64,000 nucleotides of DNA from Comamonas sp. SCN 67-35 (GTDB taxonomy: Bacteria; Pseudomonadota; Gammaproteobacteria; Burkholderiales; Burkholderiaceae_C), in NCBI GenBank assembly GCA_001725255.1, contig MEFV01000007.1:186001-250000 (forward strand), given 5' to 3'. This document shows positions 1-8,043 of the stretch, piece by piece (the first letter of the stretch is position 1; the number at the start of each line of letters is the position of its first letter). The notes beneath the pieces were generated by a model that did not search any database, was not told the origin of the DNA, and saw only the letters and a program-made list of their open reading frames with translations. The position numbers were made by a program, and so were the translations under genes.

Positions 1-194
1 GGGAACTGCTCCGCCAGCACCGGATAGGTGGGCACTTCGGAATTGCCACCGGCGCCATGGCATGCCGCGCATACGCCGGAGTACGTCGCCTCGCCCTTGG
101 CCAGATCCGGTTTGGCGGGCGCATCGGCTGCGAATGAAGTAACAGCGAAAACCGCCAGCGCGGCAGGCATCATCAGGGAGGCGATCAGCTTCAT
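1..194 (-). CDS. c-type cytochrome, N-terminal part
   Basis: Partial gene running off the left edge; 64 codons are visible. The translation begins with a signal peptide (MKLIASLMMPAALAVFAV, ending near SFAADA), so the protein is periplasmic, and continues to a haem c attachment motif CAACH at about residues 42-46, followed by GAGGN. This is the layout of class I / cytochrome c4-c5 type electron carriers. The heme ligand Met and the C-terminus lie outside the window. It is divergent from engB, a pairing that I recall from Comamonadaceae and Burkholderia. The start at 194 is the only ATG that gives a good signal peptide. The exact subclass cannot be told from this fragment. Confidence 0.85.
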   Translation of the reverse strand, partial: MKLIASLMMPAALAVFAVTSFAADAPAKPDLAKGEATYSGVCAACHGAGGNSEVPTYPVLAEQF

Positions 195-257
195 GGCGAC
201 GAGTTTGAAGTTATGGGCGCAAAAACCCGTGGATTCTACAATGTCGATCATCCCCAA

Positions 258-986
258 ATGACGCGCCTCATGCCACAAACTCCCGCACCGGCCTCCGCAG
301 CGCCCTCATTGCCGACCTCCGAAGACCGCGTGGCCCTGGCCTGGATGCATACGGCGCGCTTTTTGACGACGGCGTCGACACTGAACCAGCTGCCCACGGT
401 CACCGTGCCCGAAATCGCTTTCGTCGGGCGTTCCAACGCGGGCAAATCCACGGCGATCAACACGCTCACCCAACAGCGTCAGCTCGCCTTCGCTTCCAAG
501 AAGCCCGGGCGCACGCAGCACATCAACCTGTTTGCGCTGGGCAAGCAAGGCGTGACGGACGCGGTACTCGCCGACCTGCCGGGCTATGGCTACGCGGCGG
601 TGTCGCGCGAAGACAAGCTGCGCTGGCAGCGGGTGATGCTCAACTACCTGGTGCAACGGGAAAGCCTCTCGGCCTTCGTGCTGCTGTGCGATCCGCGCCT
701 GGGCCTGACGGAACTCGACGAGGCCCTGCTCGATGCGCTGCGCCCGCGTGTCCAGGCGGGGCTGCGGTTCCTGGTGCTGCTGACCAAGGCGGACAAGCTC
801 ACCCGCGCGGAGCAGGCCAAGGCCCTTTCCATCGTACGGCTACAAGCCGGCGGGGGCGAGGTGCGGCTGTTCTCCGCGCTGAAGAAACAGGGGGTGACCG
901 AGGTGGCGCACCTGCTCTGGCAGTGGACTCATCCGGCAGGTGCTGCCACCACCGATGAGCCAACGCTCGTCACTCAAGTACCGTGA
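258..986 (+). CDS. engB: ribosome biogenesis GTPase EngB/YsxC (YihA)
   Basis: Cytoplasmic GTP-binding protein of about 242 aa needed for large ribosomal subunit assembly. The G1 loop GRSNAGKS, G3 motif DLPGYGYA and G4 motif TKAD are present in the expected order, with the family signature KKPGRTQHIN between G1 and G3. The frame is open from 213, but the family usually starts shortly before the conserved VALAWMHTARFLTTA block, so ATG 258 (or 270) is preferred; neither has a clear Shine-Dalgarno. The 3' end overlaps the convergent nitroreductase frame by 147 bp, which is probably caused by a frameshift in that neighbour. Confidence 0.93.
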   Translation: MTRLMPQTPAPASAAPSLPTSEDRVALAWMHTARFLTTASTLNQLPTVTVPEIAFVGRSNAGKSTAINTLTQQRQLAFASKKPGRTQHINLFALGKQGVTDAVLADLPGYGYAAVSREDKLRWQRVMLNYLVQRESLSAFVLLCDPRLGLTELDEALLDALRPRVQAGLRFLVLLTKADKLTRAEQAKALSIVRLQAGGGEVRLFSALKKQGVTEVAHLLWQWTHPAGAATTDEPTLVTQVP

Positions 987-1649
987 GATAGTCGGCCAGG
1001 GCAGGCGTGGCGTGCGGGCGCCGTTGACCGGCGCCTGCGGATCGGGCCACCCCAGGGCCATGCCACACACCACGAGCTCGCTGCGCGGCAACTGCAGCAC
1101 CTCGCGCACCACGTCGGGATAGGACGCCAGCGCACCGATGGCGCAACTGGCAAGACCCCGGGCCTGCGCTGCCAGCATCAGGGCATGCAGGCACAGCCCC
1201 AGATCCATGAAGCCCCCACCACCAAACCCCCGTTCGAGAGTCACGACCAGTGCCACGGGCGCCTCGAAAAACGTGAAGTTGCGCGCAAATTGCCGCTGGC
1301 GTCCCGCGGCATCCCCGCGCGCCACACCCAGGCTGGTGTACAGCGCCTGGGCCGCGGCGACCTGGCGCTTGCGCAAATGCATGGGCATGGGCGCCGGGAA
1401 ATAGGCATAGTCTTCCCGAGCCGGTTCACCGGCCTCCCAAGCATGGGAAAGGGCTGTGGTCAATGCCGCGCGCGCCTTGCCCGTGATCTGCCAGAAATGC
1501 CCGGGCTGCAGGTTCGCCCCACTGGGGGCCAGCCGCGCCTGCTCCAGCATCCGGGCGATCCACTCCTCGGGAACGGTCCGGGGAAGAAAAGCGCGTACCG
1601 AATGGCGCCCCTGCGCCAGCGTGCGATAGCAGTCCTGCGGCTCATCCAT
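840..1649 (-). CDS. nitroreductase family protein (probable 3' frameshift)
   Basis: FMN-dependent nitroreductase fold protein. Recognisable blocks are RHSVRAFLP near the N-terminus, LAPSGANLQPGHFW (FMN-binding region) and GMALGWPDPQAPVN near the C-terminus. ATG 1649 overlaps the end of the thiolase gene by 8 bp, so it is the last gene of the bioY operon. After RTPRLP (about 1012) the frame runs on for some 57 residues into engB, giving 269 aa. One extra base in the CCC run at about 1010-1013 would instead give LADYLTVLE and a stop at 970, the usual end of this family. Either the gene has lost a base or the sequence has an error. Substrate unknown. Confidence 0.8.
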   Translation of the reverse strand: MDEPQDCYRTLAQGRHSVRAFLPRTVPEEWIARMLEQARLAPSGANLQPGHFWQITGKARAALTTALSHAWEAGEPAREDYAYFPAPMPMHLRKRQVAAAQALYTSLGVARGDAAGRQRQFARNFTFFEAPVALVVTLERGFGGGGFMDLGLCLHALMLAAQARGLASCAIGALASYPDVVREVLQLPRSELVVCGMALGWPDPQAPVNGARTPRLPWPTISRYLSDERWLIGGGSTCRMSPLPEQVRHLGHPLFLQRGEQPHLAPAGL

Positions 1650-2796
1650 GCCATGCTCCGACCAGGGTTGCACTGCCCAGGCCACCCGCCGCTGCAATCG
1701 CGGCCAGAACCGGTTGCCGAGGCTGGCGCTGCCAGTCCTCCAGCGCGCGTACGAGCGCGATGGCGCCGGAGGCGCCAATCGGATGACCCCGAGCCAGCCC
1801 TCCACCCTGCGGATTGAGCGCCTCGGGCGCCAGGCCCAGCGCCCGGGCGAAAGCCAGTCCCTGCACTGCAAACGCGTCGTGCAATTCGATCGCGCCCAGT
1901 TCGCACGTCCGCAAGCCACGGCGCTCGAGCAGGACTCGTGCCGCCTGGTGCGCGCACAGCATGGGCTGGCGCGGCTGCCCGCCCTGTGAATACGCATCCA
2001 GCCAGGCCGCGCGTGGCCGCAAGCCCCACTTTCGGCAGGCCGCCGGGCTTGCCAGCAGCAGCAGGGCTGCGCCATCGGCCTGTGGCGACACACTGGCGCG
2101 CGACAGACTGCAGTCATTCCCGTCGGCGTCACGCGCCTCTCGCAGCACCGGCATGCGGGCCATGCGCGCCAGGGTGAGCGCACGTGGATAACCGTCGCGC
2201 GCACAGCCGGCGACCGCGACGATCTCGGCGGACGGATCGGCGGCCCGGGCACGCGCATGGCTGAGCGCGGTATACGCATCCTGTGCCTGGCGCGTGATGC
2301 CGAGTTCGGCGGCGCCTGTGGCCGCGGCGTCCAGCGGATCAGGATCCTGTGCCGGATCAGGCGCGAACGAGGGTCGTTCATAGGCTGTCGGCATCCGGGC
2401 CGGATCCAGCGGCCGGTGCTGACGGATCGGCGCACGGCTCCAGGACTCCGCCCCACCGGCAATCACGACGTCAGCCTGCCCCGCCGCCAGCAAGGCACAC
2501 GCCAGCGTGACGGCATCCATGCCGGAACAGCACTGGGTATCCACGCTGAGCGCACGGGCCTGCTGCGCGATCCCGGCCGCCAGAGCGAGCATACGCGCCG
2601 GGTTGCCGTTGGCGCCCAGCGCATTGCCCAGCACGAGGGTATCGATCGCCTGCGTGGGCATCTCGCTGATCGCCAGCAACTGCCGCACCAACGGCACCGC
2701 CAACTCGTGCGGCAGGCATCGGGCCAGCGCACCGCCCCGTGGCGCAACGGCCGTGCGCGCCCACGCAAGAATCGGCCAGCCACCTGTCAACGCCAT
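1642..2796 (-). CDS. thiolase-family protein (YhfS-like), atypical C-terminus
   Basis: 384 aa, thiolase superfamily (acyl-CoA + acetyl-CoA exchange by Claisen condensation or thiolysis). The nucleophile loop QCCSGMDAVTLA and the His motif GGGLARGHPIGASGA are present. The usual C-terminal CxGGGxG, whose Cys acts as general base, reads AAAGGLGSA here, so that Cys is missing. The usual NEAF is HDAF. ATG 2796 overlaps the ligase stop by 10 bp; upstream codons in this frame belong to the ligase region. It sits after bioY and an acyl-CoA ligase, an arrangement like yhfUTS of Bacillus subtilis. Whether it is a working thiolase is uncertain. Confidence 0.85.
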   Translation of the reverse strand: MALTGGWPILAWARTAVAPRGGALARCLPHELAVPLVRQLLAISEMPTQAIDTLVLGNALGANGNPARMLALAAGIAQQARALSVDTQCCSGMDAVTLACALLAAGQADVVIAGGAESWSRAPIRQHRPLDPARMPTAYERPSFAPDPAQDPDPLDAAATGAAELGITRQAQDAYTALSHARARAADPSAEIVAVAGCARDGYPRALTLARMARMPVLREARDADGNDCSLSRASVSPQADGAALLLLASPAACRKWGLRPRAAWLDAYSQGGQPRQPMLCAHQAARVLLERRGLRTCELGAIELHDAFAVQGLAFARALGLAPEALNPQGGGLARGHPIGASGAIALVRALEDWQRQPRQPVLAAIAAAGGLGSATLVGAWHG

Positions 2797-4238
2797 GGTT
2801 GCAGACCCCCCGGTCCATCCGCCAAAAGCAGGCGCGCGATGGCGGCATGATCGGTCTTGCCGCTGCGCGTTTGCGGCCATTCGCGCGTCCAGCGCCACCA
2901 GTGGCGCGGACATTTGCAGGCCTCCAGCGCCAGGCAGCACCAGCGCGCGAGCTCGTCCACCGTCGGGTGCAAACCGGCCCGCAGCTGCACGACCGCGTGA
3001 ACACATTGACCACGCCACTCATCCGGCAGGCCCAGCACACTCGCCTGCGCGACCGCGGGGTGCTGCATGAGGCGTGTCTCGACCTCCTCAGGAAACACAT
3101 TCCTGCCCGCCGTCACCAGCATGCGGCTTTCACGCCCGCGCAAGTGCAGCAGCCCGTCCGCGTCGAGCCAGCCCACATCGCGCACCGACAGCCAGCCCTC
3201 ATCGCACAACGCGGCAGAGCCATCCTTGGCATGCACGTAATCCATGAACCGCATGGCGCTGCGCACCCAGATGCGCCCCGGCGTCCCCGTCGGCAAGGGC
3301 CGCTGCGGGCTGTCGCCGATGCACAGGCTCACGTCGCTGAACGCATGCCCCACGGCCTGCCCCGGGGCATTCGGGTCTGCAACCATCCAGGCCACGAAAC
3401 TCGTCTCCGACGCACCGTAGAACTCGATGATGCGCGCCCCCGTCAGCAGTTGTCGCAGCTGCGGCGTGTGCTCTCGCATCCAGCGCGCACCGCTGATGAG
3501 GACGAGCGCGGCCGTTGCACGCCCCGCATGCCGCCTGCGCTGCGCAAACGCGAGCAGAACCAGCAACTGGCTCGGGACCGCCACAAGCACCGCTCCGGGA
3601 TGCGCCACGAGGTCGGCCCAGGTCCGCTGCGCGCTGAAGTGCTCCTGCACGACAGCCCCGGCACCCGTCCACAGCCCCATCAACGCGGCGAACAGAAACA
3701 GCGAGTGGTGCATGCGCCCGGGCGCGATCATCGGACCGCAGGCCGCATCCCCCCAATCGCACAGCGCCGCGCAAAAGCTCTGCGTCCACGAACGGTGGTG
3801 GCGGCGAAAGCCCTTGGGCTGGCCGCTCGTGCCCGATGTGAAGCCGATGTAAAACGGCTTCAGGTCCCCCGCCGTCTGCTCCAGAGGAGGCAAGGCCGCA
3901 ATGCTGGCCCGCACGCCAGCCTGCACCTCGGGGGGCCACGCCGGATCTCCGATGGCGGCGCAGCGGCCACTGGCGAGGACCGCGAGAAATTCCACCAGGG
4001 TATCGACCGTGCCCAGGCGCAGCGGCAACAGCACCGTCGAAGCCGCCTGCGCGTGCGCCCGCGCGCGCCGCATGACCCGGGCATGCAGCTCGGCAAATGT
4101 CCACCGCCGGGTTTCACTGGCCAGGGCAAGGGCCTGCGGGCGTTCATGCGCCCAATACCCGAGCGGCAAATGCACCTGCCGGAAGACCTCGGGCAATTCG
4201 TCCACATTGCAGGGCAATGCGAACGGCAGATCATTCAT
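2787..4238 (-). CDS. AMP-binding acyl-CoA ligase (YhfT-like)
   Basis: 483-aa adenylate-forming enzyme that would activate a carboxylic acid to its acyl-AMP and then CoA thioester. Seen: P-loop motif FTSGTSGQPKG, adenine-site motif EFYGASET, hinge/ribose motif DVGWLDADGLLHLRGR, and the C-terminal lysine motif RSGKTDH. ATG 4238 overlaps the bioY stop by 4 bp (ATGA), so translation is coupled to the biotin transporter. The substrate cannot be read from sequence; the link to bioY suggests an acid related to biotin or pimelate, which is inference. Confidence 0.85.
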   Translation of the reverse strand: MNDLPFALPCNVDELPEVFRQVHLPLGYWAHERPQALALASETRRWTFAELHARVMRRARAHAQAASTVLLPLRLGTVDTLVEFLAVLASGRCAAIGDPAWPPEVQAGVRASIAALPPLEQTAGDLKPFYIGFTSGTSGQPKGFRRHHRSWTQSFCAALCDWGDAACGPMIAPGRMHHSLFLFAALMGLWTGAGAVVQEHFSAQRTWADLVAHPGAVLVAVPSQLLVLLAFAQRRRHAGRATAALVLISGARWMREHTPQLRQLLTGARIIEFYGASETSFVAWMVADPNAPGQAVGHAFSDVSLCIGDSPQRPLPTGTPGRIWVRSAMRFMDYVHAKDGSAALCDEGWLSVRDVGWLDADGLLHLRGRESRMLVTAGRNVFPEEVETRLMQHPAVAQASVLGLPDEWRGQCVHAVVQLRAGLHPTVDELARWCCLALEACKCPRHWWRWTREWPQTRSGKTDHAAIARLLLADGPGGLQPWR

Positions 4239-4834
4239 GCGCGGCCGCCCAGGGGCCAGTCCGGTAGCGCCTTGGCCACCGTGTGCACGACGGCGGCGCA
4301 CACCGCGCACTTGATCAGGTCACCGGGAACGAAGGCCATGTCCACCATGAGCGCCTGTTTCAAAGGCATGTCGGCCAGCCACATCAGGCCACCAATGCCT
4401 ACCGCATGCAGCAGCACCAGGCCACCCGCTGCGGAAGCGATGAAGGCGCTGATACCCGCACGCCGCGGTGTGGAACGCGGCAGCCACCCCATGATGAAGC
4501 CGGTCGCGCCGGCAGCCAGCGCAAATCCGACGAGATAACCCGCGGACGGAGCCGCGAACGCACCCAGCCCGCCGCGCCCTCCCGACAGCAATGGCAGCCC
4601 CACGGCGACGGCCAGCAAAAACAGCGCCAGAGCCTGAAAGGCCCGCCAGCCACCCAGCAGACAGCCTGCCAGCATGACCGCCAGCGATTGCAACGTGATG
4701 GGCACGCCAAAGGGCAGATCAACCTTCGGAATCAAACCCAGCACCGCCGTCAGGGCGGCGAAAAGGGCGACCTGCGTGATCGCATGGGCACTGTGGCGGT
4801 TCAAGGCGGCATGCATGTTGCGCAGGTCTTTCAT
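4235..4834 (-). CDS. bioY: biotin transporter BioY (ECF S component)
   Basis: 199-aa integral membrane protein of the BioY family, which binds and imports biotin, alone or with the ECF energy-coupling module. The family signature PFGVPITLQSLAVMLAG is at about residues 45-61, followed by GGRGGLGAF and PSAGYLVGFALAA, with about six hydrophobic segments. No ECF ATPase or T component is nearby, as in many proteobacteria. ATG 4834 is chosen because the frame further upstream overlaps the acyltransferase gene. It heads an operon with the ligase, thiolase and nitroreductase. Only 38 bp separate it from the upstream gene. Confidence 0.93.
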   Translation of the reverse strand: MKDLRNMHAALNRHSAHAITQVALFAALTAVLGLIPKVDLPFGVPITLQSLAVMLAGCLLGGWRAFQALALFLLAVAVGLPLLSGGRGGLGAFAAPSAGYLVGFALAAGATGFIMGWLPRSTPRRAGISAFIASAAGGLVLLHAVGIGGLMWLADMPLKQALMVDMAFVPGDLIKCAVCAAVVHTVAKALPDWPLGGRA

Positions 4835-4852
4835 GAAGCTCAAAGACGGTGA

Positions 4853-4884
4853 TTGTAAACATTTGACATTATTCAAAAGTAAAC
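4853..4884. promoter_or_regulatory. possible biotin-repressor half-site and direct repeat upstream of bioY
   Basis: TTGTAAAC (4853-4860) equals the left half of the BirA operator known from enterobacteria. The matching inverted half is absent: 16 bp further there is a direct copy, GTAAAC (4879-4884), which also codes for the end of the upstream acyltransferase. A weak candidate only. Confidence 0.2.
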
Positions 4885-5745
4885 ATCTTTTTGGCCAGGC
4901 GGGCGGGTCTTGAACCGCCGATGCACCCAGTAGTACTGCGAAGGCATGGTCCGAATGGCGGCCTCGAGCTCGCGATTCATGCGCGCCGTGTCCGCCACCG
5001 GGTCTTCGGTCGGAAAATCCGGCCATGCCGCGGTGAGCTCTGCCTCGTAGCCAGTCGGTGTCATGCGGCTGTAGAGAGCCAGCACCTTGGCTCGGCCCAG
5101 ACGCGCGAACCTGGACAGCGACGGAATGGTCGCCGCGTCAGGCACCGCGAAATACGGCACGAACACCGAATCCGTCGAGCCATAGTCCATGTCCGGCAGC
5201 AGGTAGAGCAGACCGCCTCGGCGCAGGCTGCCGATGATCGGCTTGACCCCGTCGGCGCGGTTGAGCATGCGCACCTTGCCAAAGCGCTGGCGCCCGGCCA
5301 TGAACCAGGCGTCCAGTACGGCATTGGGATGGGTGGCGTAGATCGAAGTGAATTCGCGCGGGGTGTGCAAGGGCAGCGCCAATCCGCCGGCATCCATCCC
5401 GTAGAAGTGCGGCGCAAAAATGATGGTCGGCGTCTCGCCATCGAGCGCCTGCACGGCTCCCGTGAGTTTCACGCGCGAGCGCACCAGCGCCTCCGAACCC
5501 GACCACAGCCAGCCACGATCGAGAAAGGCCTGGCAGAAAGCCTCGAAGGATGCGCGAGCCCAGGCACGGCGCCGGGCTTCAGGCACATCCGGGAAACACA
5601 ATTCGAGATTGCGCAGCGCCACCTTGCGGCGCGGCCTGGCCAGCACGAACAGCACCTGCCCTATCCACGCACCCAGCGCACGCAGCCACGGCAGTGGCAA
5701 GCGCCCCAGCGCGTTGAGCAGCATGATCCCAAAACGCGCGATCAC
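4873..5745 (-). CDS. lysophospholipid/lipid A acyltransferase family protein (LpxL/LpxM-like), second copy
   Basis: 290 aa, inner-membrane Kdo2-lipid A lauroyl/myristoyl acyltransferase family, transferring an acyl chain from acyl-ACP during outer membrane lipid A synthesis. The HX4D catalytic motif reads HFYGMD within FAPHFYGMDAGG, and a hydrophobic N-terminal anchor is present; LLPDMDYG is the second family block. GTG 5745 is preferred because it overlaps the stop of the upstream paralogue by 4 bp (GTGA); ATG 5724 is the alternative. The paralogue pair is co-transcribed and probably adds the two secondary acyl chains. Confidence 0.85.
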   Translation of the reverse strand: MIARFGIMLLNALGRLPLPWLRALGAWIGQVLFVLARPRRKVALRNLELCFPDVPEARRRAWARASFEAFCQAFLDRGWLWSGSEALVRSRVKLTGAVQALDGETPTIIFAPHFYGMDAGGLALPLHTPREFTSIYATHPNAVLDAWFMAGRQRFGKVRMLNRADGVKPIIGSLRRGGLLYLLPDMDYGSTDSVFVPYFAVPDAATIPSLSRFARLGRAKVLALYSRMTPTGYEAELTAAWPDFPTEDPVADTARMNRELEAAIRTMPSQYYWVHRRFKTRPPGQKDVYF

Positions 5746-6599
5746 GCTGCCATTTCCCCGCCGGATGGCGCAAGAGCGCGCGGCTGCTTGTAGCGCCCAT
5801 AGCCCCACAGATACTGCTGCGGGCACTGACGGATCAAGACCTCCATCGCCTCATTGATCTGGCCAACCGCACGTTGCAGATCATCCGACAGCGGCTCGGC
5901 CAGACCCTGCAGATGCAGCACGTAGCCACGCCCCCGGGAGAGCCGTTCGCAGCGCGCCAGGATCACGGTGGCGCCGGTCTGCTGCACGAGGCGTGCCGCC
6001 AGTGTCATGGTGTAGGCATCACGGCCGAAGAACGGCGCCCAGACCCCCTGCCCTTGCGGCGGTACCTGGTCCGGCAACAACCCCACCGCACGCCCCTGGC
6101 GCAGGGCCTTGATCATCTGGCGCACGCCCTGGAGGCTGGTGGGCACCGCATCGATGCCCGGGCGCTGGCGCGCCTGCGCCAGCACGCGTGCCAGCCACGC
6201 CTGGCGCGCAGGCCGGTAGAGGATGGTGAAAGCGCCATGCGCCGGCGCCCAGCGGCGCGCGCCCTCCTGCACCGAAAGCTCGAAACAGCCGAGATGCGGT
6301 GTGAGAAACACGATCCCGTGCCCGGCAGCCCAGGCTTGCTCGACGCAGTCCGACCCTCGCACTTCGCAACAAGGCAACGCCTGGCCCAACCACAGGCGCG
6401 GCGCCTCCGCCACCATGCGCCCGGCGTGCGCCACCGCGGCGCGCACTTCGCCGAACGAATATCCAGCCAGCCGCGCATGCTCCACGAAGCGGCGCCGGTA
6501 GGTGGGCGAAAAGACGAACGCCAGCCATCCGAGCACCGCTCCCAAGGGATGCAGCAACCACAAGGGCAGAAGAGACAAAAAACGAAAGATCAGAGGCAT
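5742..6599 (-). CDS. lipid A biosynthesis acyltransferase (LpxL/HtrB family), first copy
   Basis: 285-aa inner membrane acyltransferase. N-terminal membrane anchor (LSLLPLWLLHPLGAVLGWLAF), catalytic HX4E motif HLGCFE in FLTPHLGCFE, and a LLPDQVPPQG block typical of LpxL homologues. Starts at ATG 6599, divergent from metK with 142 bp between start codons. Forms a translationally coupled pair with the gene at 4873-5745. Which of the two acts first on lipid A cannot be told. Confidence 0.88.
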   Translation of the reverse strand: MPLIFRFLSLLPLWLLHPLGAVLGWLAFVFSPTYRRRFVEHARLAGYSFGEVRAAVAHAGRMVAEAPRLWLGQALPCCEVRGSDCVEQAWAAGHGIVFLTPHLGCFELSVQEGARRWAPAHGAFTILYRPARQAWLARVLAQARQRPGIDAVPTSLQGVRQMIKALRQGRAVGLLPDQVPPQGQGVWAPFFGRDAYTMTLAARLVQQTGATVILARCERLSRGRGYVLHLQGLAEPLSDDLQRAVGQINEAMEVLIRQCPQQYLWGYGRYKQPRALAPSGGEMAA

Positions 6600-6741
6600 T
6601 CACTACAATGGCACGGTCGCCGAGTTAACCGAGCAACTTGCAGGACGACGTTAAACAAGACTGCTAAAGCGTTCGCCGCAAAGCTCCTTGGGAAGCTTGG
6701 GCAACGCCCCAGATGCTTGGACACAAGGAGTTTATTCACAA
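6600..6741 (+). promoter_or_regulatory. metK leader and divergent promoter region
   Basis: 142 bp between the acyltransferase and metK starts. Near metK lie two possible hairpins: AAGCT-N8-AGCTT (6690-6707) and GGGC-AAC-GCCC (6709-6719), just before the Shine-Dalgarno AAGGAG (about 6725-6730). I could not match any SAM or SAH riboswitch class, so this is described as an unassigned leader. Confidence 0.3.
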
Positions 6742-7932
6742 ATGGCGAGCGACTTTCTCTTCACCTCCGAGTCCGTTTCGGAAGGCCATCCCGACAAGGT
6801 GGCCGACCAGATTTCCGACGCCGTTCTCGACGCCATTCTGTCTGTGGACCCGCTGGGACGCGTCGCGGCGGAAACACTGACCAACACCGGTTTGGTCGTG
6901 CTCGCGGGCGAAATCAGCCTGCGCTCGGACGCCCAGACGCCCGATTACATCCAGATCGCACGCGACACCATCCGGCGCATCGGCTACGACAACACCGATT
7001 ACGGCATCGATTACAAGGGCTGCGCGGTGCTGGTGGCCTACGACAAGCAGAGCAACGACATCGCCCAGGGGGTCGATCGCGCCAGCGATGATCACCTCAA
7101 TACCGGCGCGGGCGACCAGGGTTTGATGTTCGGCTATGCGTGCGATGAAACAGACGCCCTGATGCCCGCACCCATCTATTACGCGCACCGTCTCGTGGAG
7201 CGCCAGGCGCAGCAGCGCAAGAGCGGCGCGCTGCCCTTCCTGCGCCCGGACGCCAAGAGCCAGGTCACGATGCGCTATATCGACGGCAAGGTCGACAGCA
7301 TCGACACCGTGGTGCTGTCCACGCAGCACAGTCCCGACCAGTCCGAGACACCGACGAAGATGAAGGCAAGCTTCATCGAAGCCGTGGTCGAACAGATCAT
7401 CAAGCCCGTGCTGCCCCGGGAGTGGCTCAGAAACACCAAGTACCTCATCAACCCCACGGGGCGCTTCGTCACCGGGGGACCGCAGGGCGACTGCGGCCTG
7501 ACGGGGCGCAAGATCATTGTGGACACCTACGGCGGCTCGTGCCCGCACGGCGGCGGCGCATTCTCGGGCAAGGACCCGACCAAGGTGGATCGCAGCGCCG
7601 CCTATGCCTGCCGTTACGTGGCCAAGAACATCGTGGCCGCGGGCCTCGCGCGCCAGTGCCAGATCCAGGTGGCCTACGCCATCGGCGTCGCGCGCCCGAT
7701 GAACGTCACGGTCTACACCGAAGGCACGGGTGCCATCCCCGACGAAAAGATCGCCCGGCTGGTGGCCGAACACTTCGACCTGCGCCCCAAGGGCATCCTG
7801 CAGATGCTCGACCTGCAAAGGCCGATCTACAGCAAGACCGCGGCCTACGGCCACTTCGGGCGCGACGAACCTGAATTCACGTGGGAGCGCACAGACAAGG
7901 CGGCGGCGCTGCGTGCGGCAGCGGGGCTGTAG
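6742..7932 (+). CDS. metK: S-adenosylmethionine synthetase
   Basis: 396-aa cytoplasmic enzyme making SAM from methionine and ATP. The N-terminal ATP motif [13 protein letters not shown], the central [12 protein letters not shown] and the P-loop-like [19 protein letters not shown] are all intact and in order; length is standard. ATG 6742 follows an AAGGAG about 11 bp upstream. The open frame extends upstream to 6688 but without family similarity. It is followed by the NAD-related nadM gene on the same strand. Confidence 0.97.
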   Translation: MASDFLFTSESVSEGHPDKVADQISDAVLDAILSVDPLGRVAAETLTNTGLVVLAGEISLRSDAQTPDYIQIARDTIRRIGYDNTDYGIDYKGCAVLVAYDKQSNDIAQGVDRASDDHLNTGAGDQGLMFGYACDETDALMPAPIYYAHRLVERQAQQRKSGALPFLRPDAKSQVTMRYIDGKVDSIDTVVLSTQHSPDQSETPTKMKASFIEAVVEQIIKPVLPREWLRNTKYLINPTGRFVTGGPQGDCGLTGRKIIVDTYGGSCPHGGGAFSGKDPTKVDRSAAYACRYVAKNIVAAGLARQCQIQVAYAIGVARPMNVTVYTEGTGAIPDEKIARLVAEHFDLRPKGILQMLDLQRPIYSKTAAYGHFGRDEPEFTWERTDKAAALRAAAGL

Positions 7933-8043
7933 GCACCATGGGCGCGCCAGCCATGCATGGACTTGCGCCACGAGGCCGCTGCGCTCCGTGCCGTGGTTCA
8001 CCACCCCCATTCGACGAGCGCTGAATACCCTCGTCCATGTCGC

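Noticed and set aside
2739..4538. 599-codon open frame on the plus strand opposite the ligase and bioY
   Set aside because: It is rich in Arg, His and Pro, has no family motif, and lies fully antisense to well-supported genes; a product of high GC.
6600..6741. SAM or SAH riboswitch
   Set aside because: I tried to fit the SAH-type and SAM-type cores and did not find their conserved bases; left as an unassigned leader.
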